From assembly GCF_002086635.1 (NCBI RefSeq), contig NZ_MVHD01000003.1:124001-188000 (forward strand): a stretch of 64,000 nt of DNA. The letters are read 5' to 3'. The DNA is from Mycobacterium alsense. Its GTDB lineage: Bacteria; Actinomycetota; Actinomycetes; Mycobacteriales; Mycobacteriaceae. Shown here one piece after another: positions 7,869 to 18,153 of this stretch (its first letter is position 1; every line of letters begins with the position of its first letter). The position numbers were made by a program, and so were the translations under genes. Below the pieces are notes generated by a model. The model was not told the DNA's origin and ran no database searches. It saw only the letters and a program-made list of their open reading frames with translations.

Positions 7869-9008
7869 GTGCCTGAAGCCGTCATCGTTTCCGCCCTGCG
7901 CACCCCCATCGGCACCGCCCGCAAGGGGACGCTGCGCGACACCAGCGCATTCGACCTCGCGCACCACGTGGTCGCCGAGGCGGTGAAGGACCTGGACCCG
8001 GCGCAGGTCGACGACGTGATCCTGGGCGAGGGGCTCTACGGCGGCGGTGTGGTCGCGCGCCACGCCGCCATCACGGCGGGCCTGCCGCAGGTGCCCGGAC
8101 TGGCCAACAACCGGCACTGCGCGGCGGGACAGGCGGCGGTGCAGAGCGCGGCGGCGAGCGTGCGCGCGGGAATGGATCAACTCGTCATCGCCGGCGGTGT
8201 CAACTCGGCGTCCACGTCCCCGCGGTCGCGCATGCAGGTCGACGGCGAATGGGTCGACTGGTTCCCGCCGACCCACCCCGACCGCCCCGACGCGCCGAAC
8301 ATGGACATGTCGATCACGGTGGGCTGGAACGCCGCGGTCAAGGCGGGCGTGACGCGCGAGGAGATGGACGCGTGGGCGCTGCGGTCACACCGCAACGCGA
8401 TCGCCGCGATCGACGAGGGCCGCTTCAAAGAGGAGATCGTCCCGATCGAGACGCCGCACGGGCTGTTCTCGGTCGACGAGCACCCGCGCCGCGACACCAG
8501 CATGGAGAAACTCGCGGGGCTGAAGCCGCTGCACCCGGAGATCGAGGGTTTCTCCATCACCGCCGGCAACGCCTGCGGGGCCAACGACGGTGCGGCCGTG
8601 CTGACCATCGCGAGCGACGCGCTTGGGCTGCCCGCGCTGGCCACCGTGCGGTCCTGGGCCTCGGTCGGCGTCGACCCCGCGATCACCGGCCTGGCGCCGG
8701 TGGAGGCCATACCGAAAGCGCTTGCCCGCGGCGGGCTTTCGATCTCGGACGTGGATCTGTTCGAAATCAACGAGGCCTTCGCGGCGATGTGTGTGGCCAC
8801 CATCAAGCTGCTCGACCTGGACCCGGACAAGGTGAACGTCAGCGGCAGCGGGTGCTCGCTGGGACACCCCGTGGCGGCAACCGGCGCCAGGATGCTCGTC
8901 ACGCTGGTGCACGAATTGCGCCGTCGCGGCGGCGGAATAGCGGTGGCGGCCATGTGCGCGGGCGGTGGAATGGGTTCCGCGACGGTCATCGAGGTCGCTG
9001 CGCCATAA
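7869..9008 (+). CDS. Thiolase (acetyl-CoA acyltransferase, FadA-like)
   Basis: A 379-residue thiolase. The nucleophile is Cys84 in NNRHCAAGQ, and EINEAF, SLGHPVAATGARM and AAMCAGGGMG supply the catalytic His and second Cys. It would cleave a 3-oxoacyl-CoA with CoA. The open frame extends far upstream, but GTG 7869 is preceded by TTGGAGAACCTCC and gives the family N-terminus (PEAVIVSALRTPIG). The next gene starts 7 nt after its stop. It is the natural last beta-oxidation step for products of the FadD/FadE/EchA operon at 2680, and both units carry the same palindrome upstream. Confidence 0.92.
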   Translation: MPEAVIVSALRTPIGTARKGTLRDTSAFDLAHHVVAEAVKDLDPAQVDDVILGEGLYGGGVVARHAAITAGLPQVPGLANNRHCAAGQAAVQSAAASVRAGMDQLVIAGGVNSASTSPRSRMQVDGEWVDWFPPTHPDRPDAPNMDMSITVGWNAAVKAGVTREEMDAWALRSHRNAIAAIDEGRFKEEIVPIETPHGLFSVDEHPRRDTSMEKLAGLKPLHPEIEGFSITAGNACGANDGAAVLTIASDALGLPALATVRSWASVGVDPAITGLAPVEAIPKALARGGLSISDVDLFEINEAFAAMCVATIKLLDLDPDKVNVSGSGCSLGHPVAATGARMLVTLVHELRRRGGGIAVAAMCAGGGMGSATVIEVAAP

Positions 9009-9015
9009 TGCGCAA

Positions 9016-9894
9016 ATGACGATCGCCGACCTGATTGCGCGAGCGCGCAACGGATCTCCGCGCGCGGCGGGTCGGCTACTCAGCCTGGTCGAAGGCGAGA
9101 CTCGCGACGAGGTGCTGGCGAGCATCGGGGCTGCGGCGGCGCTCGATGTCCGGGTGATCGGCATCACCGGACCGCCGGGCGCGGGCAAGTCGACGACGGT
9201 GGGCGCATTGGTCGGCGCCTACCGGGAACGTGGGTGCCGGGTGGCCGTGCTGGCGGTCGACCCGTCGTCGCCGTTCAGTGGCGGTGCGCTGCTGGGCGAT
9301 CGGATCCGGATGACCGCGCACATCAACGACTCCGACGTCCTGATCCGCTCGGTGGCCGCCCGCGGTCACATCGGGGGACTGGCCGCCGCGGTTCCGGCGG
9401 CCATCCGGCTGCTCGGCGCGATCGGCTATGGCGTGATTCTGCTGGAGACCGTCGGGGTGGGGCAGTCGGAGATTGAGATCGCCGCGGTCGCCGATCCGAC
9501 CGTCGTCGTCCTCAACCCGGGGGCCGGGGATGCCGTGCAGGCCGCCAAGGCGGGGGTGCTGGAGGTCGCCGACATCGTCGCGGTGAACAAGGCCGACCGC
9601 GAGGGTGCCGAGCAGACCGTGCGGGACCTGCGTGCCGAAACCAAGGTCCCGATCGTCAGCCTCGTCGCTGCCCGGGGCGAGGGTGTGGCGGAACTGGTGG
9701 CCGCCATAGACGATCACCATCGCACCGACAGCCGGGAGCGCCGCCTGGCGCGGGCCCGGGCGCAGATCCTGTCGCTGGCCCAGACCCGGCTGCGGACCCA
9801 GCCGGCCTTGGACGCGCTCGCCGAGGCGGTCGTCGACGGGCGCGACGATCCCTATGCGGCCGCCGAAAAGCTGATCCCTGCCACGCCCGAATAG
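9016..9894 (+). CDS. MeaB/ArgK-type P-loop GTPase
   Basis: A 292-residue SIMIBI-class GTPase. Walker A is GPPGAGKST at residues 52-60, switch I DPSSPFSGGALLGDRIRM, switch II ETVGVGQSE, and base recognition NKAD. MeaB proteins guard and reload adenosylcobalamin-dependent acyl-CoA mutases; older annotation calls the family ArgK. No mutase gene is in the window, so the client is elsewhere in the genome or this paralogue serves another acyl-CoA enzyme. ATG 9016 is chosen over an upstream frame because it gives the conserved N-terminus and starts just after the thiolase. Confidence 0.88.
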   Translation: MTIADLIARARNGSPRAAGRLLSLVEGETRDEVLASIGAAAALDVRVIGITGPPGAGKSTTVGALVGAYRERGCRVAVLAVDPSSPFSGGALLGDRIRMTAHINDSDVLIRSVAARGHIGGLAAAVPAAIRLLGAIGYGVILLETVGVGQSEIEIAAVADPTVVVLNPGAGDAVQAAKAGVLEVADIVAVNKADREGAEQTVRDLRAETKVPIVSLVAARGEGVAELVAAIDDHHRTDSRERRLARARAQILSLAQTRLRTQPALDALAEAVVDGRDDPYAAAEKLIPATPE

Positions 9895-9962
9895 GGATCG
9901 GCGGCGCGCTGCGTCGTTTGATGCCTCTTGCTTTGCTTGGCATCACTGTGTTGCATGAACGC

Positions 9963-10334
9963 ATGACACATTCTGCCGATGAACTGGTGACCGAATTCTG
10001 CAAACGGTGGGCCACGCCCGACCCCGACGAGATCGCGGGGTATTTCATCGAAGACGCCGTCTACCACAACATCCCGATGGAGCCCGTCCAAGGCCGCGCC
10101 GCCATAAGGGAATTCATCGCGGGCTTCGTCGCGGCGTTCGACGGGATCGACTTCAACGTGCACCGGCAGGTCAGCGACGGCGCATTGGTGATGAACGAGC
10201 GCACCGACGTAATGCGCCGAAAAGGCGGCGGGGCAATTCCTTTGCCGGTGATGGGCGTCTTCGAGGTGCGCGACGACCGGATCGTCGCGTGGCGCGACTA
10301 CTTCGATATGGCGACCATCGCCAGCGCTTTCTGA
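9963..10334 (+). CDS. Limonene-1,2-epoxide hydrolase / SnoaL-like protein
   Basis: A 123-residue NTF2-fold protein. VYHNIPM contains the Tyr/Asn pair, ERTDVM the Arg-Asp pair and VAWRDYFD the second Asp, all of which correspond to the active-site residues described for limonene-1,2-epoxide hydrolase. This makes epoxide hydrolysis more likely than the steroid isomerase or SnoaL alternatives. ATG 9963 (MTHSADELV) is preferred to the in-frame ATG at 9918 because it matches the family start. It lies 68 nt after the GTPase gene on the same strand. Confidence 0.75.
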   Translation: MTHSADELVTEFCKRWATPDPDEIAGYFIEDAVYHNIPMEPVQGRAAIREFIAGFVAAFDGIDFNVHRQVSDGALVMNERTDVMRRKGGGAIPLPVMGVFEVRDDRIVAWRDYFDMATIASAF

Positions 10335-10344
10335 TCCCTCTAAC

Positions 10345-10405
10345 GTTGACTCTGCGGCCATGGCGGGCCATACTCACAGTTCTCCTGCGTGAGCGCAGAG
10401 TCAAC
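10345..10405. terminator. Inverted repeat between convergent genes
   Basis: GTTGACTCTGCG (10345-10356) and CGCAGAGTCAAC (10394-10405) are perfect 12-bp inverted copies separated by 37 nt, which themselves contain a CTCAC/GTGAG pair. The element lies between the stops of the epoxide-hydrolase-like gene (10334) and the leftward flavoprotein (10484), a natural place for a bidirectional terminator. Confidence 0.5.
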
Positions 10406-10483
10406 TGCCAAACCATTGCGCGCAAGCCGGTCTAGTCCCTTACGCGCTGAGCGCAGTCTCGACGACAGGGGAGCAGCGAGCGG

Positions 10484-12100
10484 CTACTTCAGGTCGACCG
10501 ACTTCCCGGTGGCGGCCGCATGCCCCGCGCGATAGCCGAAAACCATTGCGGGACCGATGGTTCCCCCGGCACCACCGTACGCCCGCCCGGTCGCGCCCGC
10601 CATCGCGTTGCCCGCCGCGAACAGGCCGGGTATCGGCTCCCCACTGACGTGCAGGACGCGGCCGTCGGGATCGGTGCGGGGCCCGCCCTTGGTGCCCATC
10701 GCCCCGATGGACACCGGCACCGCGTAATAGGGGGCGGTGTCGATCGGGCCGAGGGTCTTGCCGGCCAGCGTGGTGGCGCTGTCGTCGCCCCAGTAGCCGT
10801 CGTAGGCGCTGGAACCGCGCCCGAAGTCGGGATCGGCGCCGGCGGCCACGTGACGGTTCCAGTCCGCGATGGTGCGCGTGAGGCCGTCGGCGTCGATGCC
10901 GGTCTTGGTGGCCAGCTCGGCCAGGTCGGCCGATTCGCAGAACCAATCGGGGGCGGGCTGCCCGGGTGCGACGCCGAGAAATCCGTAGCGCTGCAGGTGA
11001 ACCGAGTCGAACACGATCCAGCCGCGGTCGTTGACGTACCCGTCGCGGGGATCGAGGTAGTGGAACGCGCCGGCCATCGAGTTGTAGTCGCACGCCTCGT
11101 TGACGAAGCGCCGCCCTGCCGCGTTGACGATGATGCTGCGCGGCCGGGTCCGCTCGAGTCGGACGCTGCGGCTGCGTTGCTTGCCCTCGATGGTGTCGTT
11201 CGGAATCCGCACGATCGGCACCCACCAGGCTTCGCCCATGTTGGCCAGGTCCGCGCCGTGCGCCATCGCCATGCGCAGCCCGTCGCCCGTGTTGTACGGC
11301 GGGGACACCGATCCGTGCATCGGCCCGCGCAAAAACGCTTGCACCAGAACGGGATCCCATTCGAAGCCACCGGTGCCCAGGATCACCCCGCGGCGCGCGC
11401 GCACGCTCAGGCCCCGGCCCCCCAGCGCGACCCGCACCCCGACGATGTCGCCGGCCTCGGCGACGAGGTCTTCGGCGCGCGCGTTGACCTGCGGTGCGAC
11501 GCCGGCATCCAGCAGGCCCTTGAGCAGGCCCGCGATCAGGGCGGTACCCGCCACGCACAGGTGGCTGGTGTGTTCATCGATCGCGGCATGCAGGCGCGCC
11601 CGGGTTTCGGCATCGAATCCGACGTTGGACCAGTCGGCGGGAAACGACGTGATCCGCTTGCCCCACTCGCCCAATTCGGTCAGGTCGAAGGGTGCGGCGC
11701 TGAGCGAACGTCCCCCGCCCGGCCGCCCGCCCGGCAGCTCCGGCTGGTAATCGGGGAAGCCCGTCGCGACCTCGAAGCGCAACCCGCTGTGGGCCTCGAC
11801 GAAGTCGAGCATCGCCGGCCCGGTGCGCACGAACGTCTCGACCAGGGCGTCGTCCATCGAACCCAGCGACTGCGCGTGCAGGTACCGCAGGGCGTCGGCG
11901 ACCGTCAATTCCCCGTCGGGAGAACGGTTGTGGGCCGGAATCCACGCGATGCCGCCCGACACCGCGGTGGTCCCGCCGACGGTCGCGGCCTTCTCGAAAA
12001 CCTCCACCGAAGCGCCGTTGGCCGCCGCGGTGAGCGCGGCCGTCAGCGCGGCGGCACCGCTGCCGAGGACGACGACATCGACTTCATGGTCCCAGGGCAT
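10484..12100 (-). CDS. FAD-dependent dehydrogenase, KstD/fumarate-reductase type
   Basis: A 538-residue flavoprotein. The N-terminal Rossmann fingerprint VVLGSGAAALTAALTAAANGASVEVFEK is followed by GGTTAVSGGIAWIP, the second FAD contact. Near the C-terminus, GRAYGGAGGTIGPAMVFGYRAG resembles the end block of 3-ketosteroid delta-1-dehydrogenases. The family includes steroid dehydrogenases and fumarate reductase-like enzymes; the substrate cannot be chosen from sequence. It lies 25 nt after the IclR gene and is likely in the same leftward unit. A related protein is encoded at 16402 in the divergent operon. Confidence 0.85.
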   Translation of the reverse strand: MPWDHEVDVVVLGSGAAALTAALTAAANGASVEVFEKAATVGGTTAVSGGIAWIPAHNRSPDGELTVADALRYLHAQSLGSMDDALVETFVRTGPAMLDFVEAHSGLRFEVATGFPDYQPELPGGRPGGGRSLSAAPFDLTELGEWGKRITSFPADWSNVGFDAETRARLHAAIDEHTSHLCVAGTALIAGLLKGLLDAGVAPQVNARAEDLVAEAGDIVGVRVALGGRGLSVRARRGVILGTGGFEWDPVLVQAFLRGPMHGSVSPPYNTGDGLRMAMAHGADLANMGEAWWVPIVRIPNDTIEGKQRSRSVRLERTRPRSIIVNAAGRRFVNEACDYNSMAGAFHYLDPRDGYVNDRGWIVFDSVHLQRYGFLGVAPGQPAPDWFCESADLAELATKTGIDADGLTRTIADWNRHVAAGADPDFGRGSSAYDGYWGDDSATTLAGKTLGPIDTAPYYAVPVSIGAMGTKGGPRTDPDGRVLHVSGEPIPGLFAAGNAMAGATGRAYGGAGGTIGPAMVFGYRAGHAAATGKSVDLK

Positions 12101-12125
12101 GGACTGTATCCCTTCGGCTCGGTGG

Positions 12126-12803
12126 CTAGTTCAGGAGCTCCGACAACTGCTTCGCGGCGTTGATGACCGCGTCCTTGCCGCGCATCACCACGTCTTCCCG
12201 GTGGGAGATGAGGTTGATGCACGTCGGTGGGGACGGCGCCTGGCGGCGGACCGCCACCGCCAGGCCATAGGTGTTGGGTTCGATCTCCCCGTAGGTCACC
12301 ACCCACCCGCGTTCGCGGGTGCGCGCGACGAGCTCACGCTCCCCGGGGCGCGGCGGCATGCTCGCGAGCAGGGCGATCCCGGCGGCGCCGCGGTCGAGGG
12401 GATACCGACTGCCCTCGTGAAACGACAGTTGGTAGGCGACGTGGCTGGGCACGATCACCGCGACCGCCACCTGCTGGTCGCCCTCGGCGACGAGCAACGA
12501 CACGGTGGTGCCGAGCTCGTCGGCCAGCGCGCGCAGCGTCGGCAGACTGAGCAGCCGCACGTTGCGGTCGAACGACGCACCCAGCACGGCGAGGCCGGCG
12601 GCGGGGCGGTAGCGCCCGCCTTCTCCCTTGGCCACCAATCGGAATTGAGCCAGCGTCGACAGCAATCGATAGGCGATGGTGCGATGCACCCCGATTTGGT
12701 CGGCGAGCTGTTGCACGGTCATCCCGGTGGGGGAGTCGGCCACCATTTGCAGCGCGGCGAGTCCCCTGGCCAGCGTCTGAGAACCCGTTCCGGAACCGGT
12801 CAC
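12126..12803 (-). CDS. IclR-family transcriptional regulator
   Basis: A 225-residue regulator with an N-terminal winged helix-turn-helix (TVQQLADQIGVHRTIAYRLLSTL, residues about 29-51) and a C-terminal ligand-binding domain. It starts at GTG 12803. In Escherichia coli the mhp operon is controlled by an IclR-type protein, MhpR; this gene is divergent from an mhpC-mhpA-mhpB cluster, so control of that operon is a strong inference. A 16-bp near-palindrome (12847-12862) in the intergenic DNA is the candidate binding site. Whether it activates or represses cannot be seen. Confidence 0.88.
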   Translation of the reverse strand: MTGSGTGSQTLARGLAALQMVADSPTGMTVQQLADQIGVHRTIAYRLLSTLAQFRLVAKGEGGRYRPAAGLAVLGASFDRNVRLLSLPTLRALADELGTTVSLLVAEGDQQVAVAVIVPSHVAYQLSFHEGSRYPLDRGAAGIALLASMPPRPGERELVARTRERGWVVTYGEIEPNTYGLAVAVRRQAPSPPTCINLISHREDVVMRGKDAVINAAKQLSELLN

Positions 12804-12846
12804 AGCCTTGACATACCAGGACGACGGCGCGAAGCTCTATATATAA

Positions 12847-12862
12847 CGCACATTAACGTGCG
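12847..12862. promoter_or_regulatory. Candidate IclR operator
   Basis: CGCACATTAACGTGCG has perfect CGCAC/GTGCG arms and a TTAA centre; 14 of 16 positions are symmetric. It is the clearest palindrome between the IclR gene and mhpC, and the length fits IclR sites. Confidence 0.5.
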
Positions 12863-12931
12863 ATATTAGCACGCCGGGTGGACTACGAAAACCGGGCTTT
12901 TCCCAAGGGGTCTCAAGTGCAGAGAGGAACC

Positions 12932-13795
12932 GTGGCGGAGTTCGAGAGCATCTGGAGCGACCTGCAGGGCGTCGCGTTTGAGCAGGGCTACCTCGAGGCG
13001 GGAGGCGTGCGGACGCGCTACCTGCGCGCCGGCGATCCGGGCAAGCCGGTGTTGGTGCTGCTGCACGGATCCGGCGGCCACGCGGAGGCCTACGTGCGCA
13101 ACCTGGCCGCGCACGGGGAGCACTTCTGGACGTGGTCGATCGACATGCTCGGCCACGGCTACACCGACAAGCCGGGCCACCCGCTGGAGATCCGCCACTA
13201 CGTCGAGCACCTGATGGCCGTGCTGCGCACCATCGGCGTCGACCGAGCCTGCCTCAGCGGCGAATCCCTCGGGGGCTGGGTGGCCGCGCGCGCCGCCGTC
13301 GACCACCCCGACGTGGTCGACCGACTGGTGCTCAACACCGCCGGTGGCTCCCAGGCCGATCCCGTGGTGATGCAGCGGATCATCACCCTGTCGATGGCGG
13401 CCGCCGAGGACCCGACGTGGGAGACGGTGCAGGCTCGGATCAAATGGCTGATGGCCGACAAGTCCAAGGACTACGACGACCTGGTCGCCTGCCGCCAGCG
13501 GGTCTACCGCCAGCCGGGCTTCGTCGCGGCCATGCGCGACATTATGGCGTTGCAGGACCCCGAGATTCGCGCACGCAACCTTCTCGGCCCCGACGAGTAC
13601 GGTTCCATCATCGCCCCGACGCTGGTGCTGTGGACCAGTGACGACCCCACCGCCGACGTGAGCGAGGGCCGGCGGATCGCATCGATGATCCCCGGCGCGC
13701 GCTTCGAGCTGATGGTGGGCTGCGGTCACTGGCCCCAGTACGAGGACGCCAAGACCTTCAATCGCCTGCACCTCGATTTCCTGCTGGGCCGGTGA
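12932..13795 (+). CDS. mhpC: Meta-cleavage product hydrolase (MhpC-like alpha/beta hydrolase)
   Basis: A 287-residue alpha/beta hydrolase. [12 protein letters not shown] is the oxyanion-hole block, SGESLGGW the nucleophile elbow, and [17 protein letters not shown] the C-terminal His block, close to the GCGHWAQWE pattern of MhpC. MhpC-type enzymes hydrolyse the C-C bond of the ring-fission product made by MhpB. GTG 12932 follows AGAGAGGA; an upstream in-frame GTG at 12878 is possible. The stop overlaps the mhpA start (TGATG). Context with mhpA and mhpB makes this role far more likely than a general esterase. Confidence 0.82.
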   Translation: MAEFESIWSDLQGVAFEQGYLEAGGVRTRYLRAGDPGKPVLVLLHGSGGHAEAYVRNLAAHGEHFWTWSIDMLGHGYTDKPGHPLEIRHYVEHLMAVLRTIGVDRACLSGESLGGWVAARAAVDHPDVVDRLVLNTAGGSQADPVVMQRIITLSMAAAEDPTWETVQARIKWLMADKSKDYDDLVACRQRVYRQPGFVAAMRDIMALQDPEIRARNLLGPDEYGSIIAPTLVLWTSDDPTADVSEGRRIASMIPGARFELMVGCGHWPQYEDAKTFNRLHLDFLLGR

Positions 13796-15540
13796 TGGAC
13801 GCAGCGGGTCAGATCCGACCGGAAATCGAGTCCATCGACATCGACATCGACGTCGACGTCGTCGTCGTCGGCGCCGGCCCGGTCGGCCTGACCCTGGCCA
13901 ATATCCTTGGCCTGCAGGGGGTGCGGACACTGGTCGTCGACGAACGCGACTCGCTGATCGACTACCCGCGCGGGGTGGGCCTGGACGATGAGGCGTTGCG
14001 CACCTTCCAGTCCATCGGCCTGGTCGACCGGATCCTGCCGCACACCGTGCCCAATCAGATCTTGCGCTTCGTCGACGCCAAGCGGCGCGTGCTCGCCGAA
14101 ATGGCCCCTCCCGACGCGCGTTTCGGATGGCCGAAGCGCAATGGCTTCGTGCAGCCACTCGTCGACGCCGAATTGCTCTGCGGTTTGGACAGATTCGACC
14201 ACGTCGAGGTGCGGTGGAACCATCCGATGGTCTCGTGCGCGCAAGCCGACCACGCGGTCACCGTCGAATGCGGCGCCGATGGTGGCGCCGCCGGCGTGCG
14301 GGCGCGGTATGTCGTGGGATGCGACGGCGGTCGCAGCATGACCCGCCGCATGATGGGGGTGTCCTTCGACGGGACGACGTCGTCGACGCGCTGGCTGGTG
14401 GTCGACATCGCCAACGATCCGCTGGGCCACCCGAACAGTGAGGTCGGCGCCGACCCGGAACGCCCCTACGCGTCGATCTCCATCGCGCACGGAATCCGCC
14501 GGTTCGAGTTCATGATCCACGCCGACGAGACCGACGAGCAGGCCGAGGATCCGGCGTTCCTGGAGCGGATGCTGGCGCGGATGGTCCCGCACCCGGACCG
14601 GGTCGACGTGATCCGGCGCCGGGTCTACACGCACCACTCGCGCATCGCCGGCGCGTTCCGTAGCGGGCGGCTGTTGCTGGCCGGCGACGCGGCCCATTTG
14701 ATGCCGGTGTGGCAGGGGCAGGGCTACAACAGCGGCATCCGGGACGCGGCCAACCTTGGATGGAAGCTCGCCGCGGTGGTGTCCGGACGGGCGGACGACC
14801 GCTTGTTGGACACCTATGACGTCGAGCGGCGCAAGCACGCGCGGGCGATGATCGACCTTTCCACCATGGTGGGCCGGGTCATCTCGCCCACCGACCGGCG
14901 GATCGCCACCGCGCGCGACCTGCTCGTGCGGTCGGCGTCAATTGTGCCGTCGCTCAAGCGGTACGTGCTGGAGATGCGGTTCAAGCCGATGCCGCGCTAC
15001 GAGCAGGGCGCCGTCGTGCACTCCGTGGATCCGAAAAAGTCTCGCAATGCCGATTCGCCGGTGGGCACCTTGTTCGTCCAGCCCCGGGTGGACACGCGCA
15101 CCGAGCGGAACGTGCTGTTGGACGACGTGCTGGGCGATTGGTTCGCCGTGCTGTGCTGGAACAACAATCCGCGCAAGATTCTCGGCGAGGAGGCCTTCGC
15201 GAGCTGGAAAGCCGTGGGGGCACGCTTCGTTGCGCTGCGGCCGCTGTCCCAGCTGCACTGGCCGGGCCACGACGATCCCGATGTCGTGGTGGTCGGTGAC
15301 CGCGACGGCGCCGTCAAGGCCTGGTTCGACACCCATCCGGAGTCGGTGTTGTTCCTGCGGCCCGATCGGTGCGTCGCGGGCGCCTGCATCGCTCAGCTCG
15401 CGCCCGAGCTGAGCGCCAGGGTGCTCGACAAACTCACCCTCACGCCGGGAGGGGGTGATCGTCAAAGTGCCACTGGCTCTGTGCTGTATGTCGCACAGCC
15501 CGCTGCTGAATCTTCCGGGGCCGTCGCGGGACCTGCTTGA
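13795..15540 (+). CDS. mhpA: 3-(3-hydroxyphenyl)propionate hydroxylase (MhpA-like flavin monooxygenase)
   Basis: A 581-residue class A flavoprotein monooxygenase. The Rossmann motif [21 protein letters not shown] is preceded by an acidic Ile-Asp/Val-Asp run encoded by short GAC-ATC repeats. Blocks shared with E. coli MhpA include [66 protein letters not shown] (NAD/FAD GD motif) and LEMRFKPMP. MhpA hydroxylates 3-hydroxyphenylpropionate to the 2,3-diol using NADH and O2. It overlaps mhpC by one base and mhpB by 86 nt. The true substrate may be a related phenylpropanoid. Confidence 0.9.
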   Translation: MDAAGQIRPEIESIDIDIDVDVVVVGAGPVGLTLANILGLQGVRTLVVDERDSLIDYPRGVGLDDEALRTFQSIGLVDRILPHTVPNQILRFVDAKRRVLAEMAPPDARFGWPKRNGFVQPLVDAELLCGLDRFDHVEVRWNHPMVSCAQADHAVTVECGADGGAAGVRARYVVGCDGGRSMTRRMMGVSFDGTTSSTRWLVVDIANDPLGHPNSEVGADPERPYASISIAHGIRRFEFMIHADETDEQAEDPAFLERMLARMVPHPDRVDVIRRRVYTHHSRIAGAFRSGRLLLAGDAAHLMPVWQGQGYNSGIRDAANLGWKLAAVVSGRADDRLLDTYDVERRKHARAMIDLSTMVGRVISPTDRRIATARDLLVRSASIVPSLKRYVLEMRFKPMPRYEQGAVVHSVDPKKSRNADSPVGTLFVQPRVDTRTERNVLLDDVLGDWFAVLCWNNNPRKILGEEAFASWKAVGARFVALRPLSQLHWPGHDDPDVVVVGDRDGAVKAWFDTHPESVLFLRPDRCVAGACIAQLAPELSARVLDKLTLTPGGGDRQSATGSVLYVAQPAAESSGAVAGPA

Positions 15541-16405
15541 CGACATCGAAGGCGCATTCGGGCGGGCACGCGAGTTCGTCGAGGGCTACGACCCGGAACT
15601 CGTCGTCACCTTCTCGCCCGACCACTACAACGGCTTCTTCTACCGGGCGATGCCGCCGTTCTGCATCGGCATGCGCGCCAACGGCGTCGGGGACTACGGC
15701 ACCCACGCGGGCCCGCTCAGCGTTCCGGAAGACCTCGCGGCCGACTGCGCGAAGGCCATCCTCGCCGCCGGCGTCGACATCGCGGTTTCGGCCAGCATGG
15801 ACGTCGACCACGGCACCGTGCAGCCGCTGGAGAAACTCTTCGGTGACGCCACCGCACGCCCGGTGATCCCCATCTTCGTCAACGCGATCGGAGTGCCCCT
15901 GGGCCCGCTGCACCGTTGCCGTGCACTGGGAACCGCCGTGGGTGCCTACCTGGCCACCCTGGACAAACGGGTCCTGGTGGTGGGATCCGGAGGCCTCTCG
16001 CACAGCCCGCCGGTCCCCACATTGGCGACTGCGCCCCCGGCCGTGCTGGAACGCATCGTGCACGGGCGGCCGATGACACCGGAACAGCGACAGGCCCGGC
16101 AGGAGGCCGTCATCGAGGCCGCCAGGAACTTCGCCGGTGGCGCCAGTGACCTGCAACCGCTCAACCCGGCGTGGGACCATCGATTCCTCGAGATCGTCGA
16201 CGACGGAAAGCTGGCCGATCTCGACCAGTGGTCGAACTCGTTCGTGGTCTACGAGGGCGGCACCTCGGCGCACGAAATCCGGACGTGGGTGGCGGCTTTC
16301 GCGGCGCTGGCAAGCGCGGGGCCGTATCGGACGGAGTTGCGCTACTACAAGCCCGCGGCCGAACTCATCGCGGGGTTTGCCATCCGAACGGCGGTGCCGC
16401 GGTGA
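15455..16405 (+). CDS. mhpB: 2,3-dihydroxyphenylpropionate 1,2-dioxygenase (MhpB-like, extradiol)
   Basis: A 316-residue type II (LigB-like) extradiol dioxygenase. [40 protein letters not shown] and [14 protein letters not shown] closely follow E. coli MhpB and contain the His residues of the Fe(II) site and catalysis. HPLNPIWD-like [14 protein letters not shown] and STHEIKTW-like [15 protein letters not shown] are also shared. It opens the catechol ring next to the side chain. GTG 15455 follows GGAGGGG but lies 86 nt inside mhpA; GTG 15467 is an alternative. Its stop overlaps the next start by four bases. Confidence 0.92.
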   Translation: MIVKVPLALCCMSHSPLLNLPGPSRDLLDDIEGAFGRAREFVEGYDPELVVTFSPDHYNGFFYRAMPPFCIGMRANGVGDYGTHAGPLSVPEDLAADCAKAILAAGVDIAVSASMDVDHGTVQPLEKLFGDATARPVIPIFVNAIGVPLGPLHRCRALGTAVGAYLATLDKRVLVVGSGGLSHSPPVPTLATAPPAVLERIVHGRPMTPEQRQARQEAVIEAARNFAGGASDLQPLNPAWDHRFLEIVDDGKLADLDQWSNSFVVYEGGTSAHEIRTWVAAFAALASAGPYRTELRYYKPAAELIAGFAIRTAVPR

Positions 16406-18135
16406 GCGCCACCCCCTTCGCGGCGGACGGGTTCGACCACATGGTCGACGTGCTCATCGTCGGGTCCGGCGGCGGCGGAATGTCGGCCGCGCTCACCGCG
16501 CAGGCGTCCGGTCTGGACGCGTTGGTGGTGGAGAAATCGTCGTATTTCGGCGGCTCCACGGCGCTTTCGGGCGGCGGCATCTGGGTGCCCGGGGCGCCCG
16601 CACAACGCAGGGAGGGCTACACCCCTTCACCCGAAGGCGTCGTCGAATACCTGCTGAAGATCACCGAGGGCCTGGTCAGCGAGGCGCGGATACGGCAATA
16701 CGTCGAGGCCGCGCCGCGGATGCTCGAGTTCCTCGAAAGCTATTCGGAATGGTTCGAATTCGTCTGGAAACCCGGCTACGCCGACTATTACCCGGAATTG
16801 CCGGGCGGCTCCGAACTCGGCAGCACGATCAACGTCCCGCCGATCGACCTGCGCAAGCTGGGCGCCGACGAGCAGCACCTGCTCAAGCCCCTGGCGCTCG
16901 CCCCGAGGGGAATCTGGCTGGGTCCCAAGGAGCTGCGCACCTTCTACCGGATCCGGCAGTCCTGGGCCGGCAAGGGCATTCTGCTGAAGCTGATCGCGCG
17001 GATGGTGCGGGCCAGGGTGTTCGGCGAGCGGATGGCGGCGATCGGACAGTCACTTGCGGCCCGGCTCAGGCTGGCCATGAAAGAGCGCGGCATCCCGCTG
17101 TGGCTCGACTCGCCGATGGCCGAGTTGCTCACCGACGCCGACGGGGCGGTCACCGGTGCGGTGGTGGAACGAGACGGCACGCCGCAGCGGATCGGCGCGC
17201 GCCGCGCGGTCATCCTCGCGTCCGGGGGCTTCGACCACGACCTGGCCTGGCGTAAAGAGCAGCTGCCGGTTATCGAGCAGGACTGGAGCTTCGGTAATCC
17301 GGCCGCGATGGGTGATGGCATCCGAGCTGGTCAAAAGGTCGGCGCCGCAACTGAATTGCTTGACGAGGCGTGGTGGTTCCCGGCAATCCAATGGCCGGAC
17401 GGCCGCATGCAGTTCATGCTCAACGAACGGATGATGCCGGCGCAATTCATCGTCAACGGCGACGGGAAACGCTTCATCAACGAGGCGGCGCCCTACATGG
17501 ATTTCGGTCACGCCATGATCGACGGCCAGAAGACCGGGGTCACCCACATTCCCTGCTGGCTCATCACCGACCACCGGTCCTGGAACCGCTACGTCATCGG
17601 CGGTCACCTGCCGATACCGAAAATGCCCGGCGCGCCGGTCCCCACCGGGCGAAAGGTACCGCGGGCGTGGCTGGAGTCGGGGGTGGTCAAGTCGGCGATG
17701 GACTGGGACGACATGGCGGCCAAGGTCGGCGTCCCGGCCCGGCAGCTGGCCGAAACCGCCCACCGTTTCAACGAACTCGCGCGCAAGGGCCACGACGACG
17801 ACTTCAACCGCGGCGACAGCGTGTACGACAACTACTACGGCGACCCGACACTGCCCAACCCCAACCTGCACCCCCTGGGCGACCCGCCGTACTACGCGTT
17901 CCGCGTCGTGCTGGGCGATCTGGGCACCTCGGGTGGCCTGCGAACCGACGAATATGCCCGGGTGTTGCGGCCCGACGACACCGTGGTGCCCGGACTGTAC
18001 GCGGTGGGCAACACCGCCGCCCCGGTCATGGGCCGCAGCTACGCCGGCGCCGGGGCGACCATAGGTCCGGCCATGACGTTCGGCTTCGTCGCAGCGAAAC
18101 ACGTTGCGGCCCATACGACCGGCCAGACCCATTAG
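16402..18135 (+). CDS. FAD-binding dehydrogenase, 3-ketosteroid delta-1-dehydrogenase (KstD) type
   Basis: A 577-residue flavoprotein. N-terminal [21 protein letters not shown] and [15 protein letters not shown] are the FAD contacts; [20 protein letters not shown] near the end matches the KstD block [14 protein letters not shown]. KstD removes hydrogens from C1 and C2 of 3-ketosteroids. Here it lies inside an mhp-type operon, so a non-steroid cyclic ketone or enoate is possible. GTG 16402 overlaps the mhpB stop (GTGA), so the open frame extending upstream to 16171 is not used. A related gene is at 10484. Confidence 0.82.
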   Translation: MSATPFAADGFDHMVDVLIVGSGGGGMSAALTAQASGLDALVVEKSSYFGGSTALSGGGIWVPGAPAQRREGYTPSPEGVVEYLLKITEGLVSEARIRQYVEAAPRMLEFLESYSEWFEFVWKPGYADYYPELPGGSELGSTINVPPIDLRKLGADEQHLLKPLALAPRGIWLGPKELRTFYRIRQSWAGKGILLKLIARMVRARVFGERMAAIGQSLAARLRLAMKERGIPLWLDSPMAELLTDADGAVTGAVVERDGTPQRIGARRAVILASGGFDHDLAWRKEQLPVIEQDWSFGNPAAMGDGIRAGQKVGAATELLDEAWWFPAIQWPDGRMQFMLNERMMPAQFIVNGDGKRFINEAAPYMDFGHAMIDGQKTGVTHIPCWLITDHRSWNRYVIGGHLPIPKMPGAPVPTGRKVPRAWLESGVVKSAMDWDDMAAKVGVPARQLAETAHRFNELARKGHDDDFNRGDSVYDNYYGDPTLPNPNLHPLGDPPYYAFRVVLGDLGTSGGLRTDEYARVLRPDDTVVPGLYAVGNTAAPVMGRSYAGAGATIGPAMTFGFVAAKHVAAHTTGQTH

Positions 18136-18153
18136 TTCTCATAGGAGGTAACG

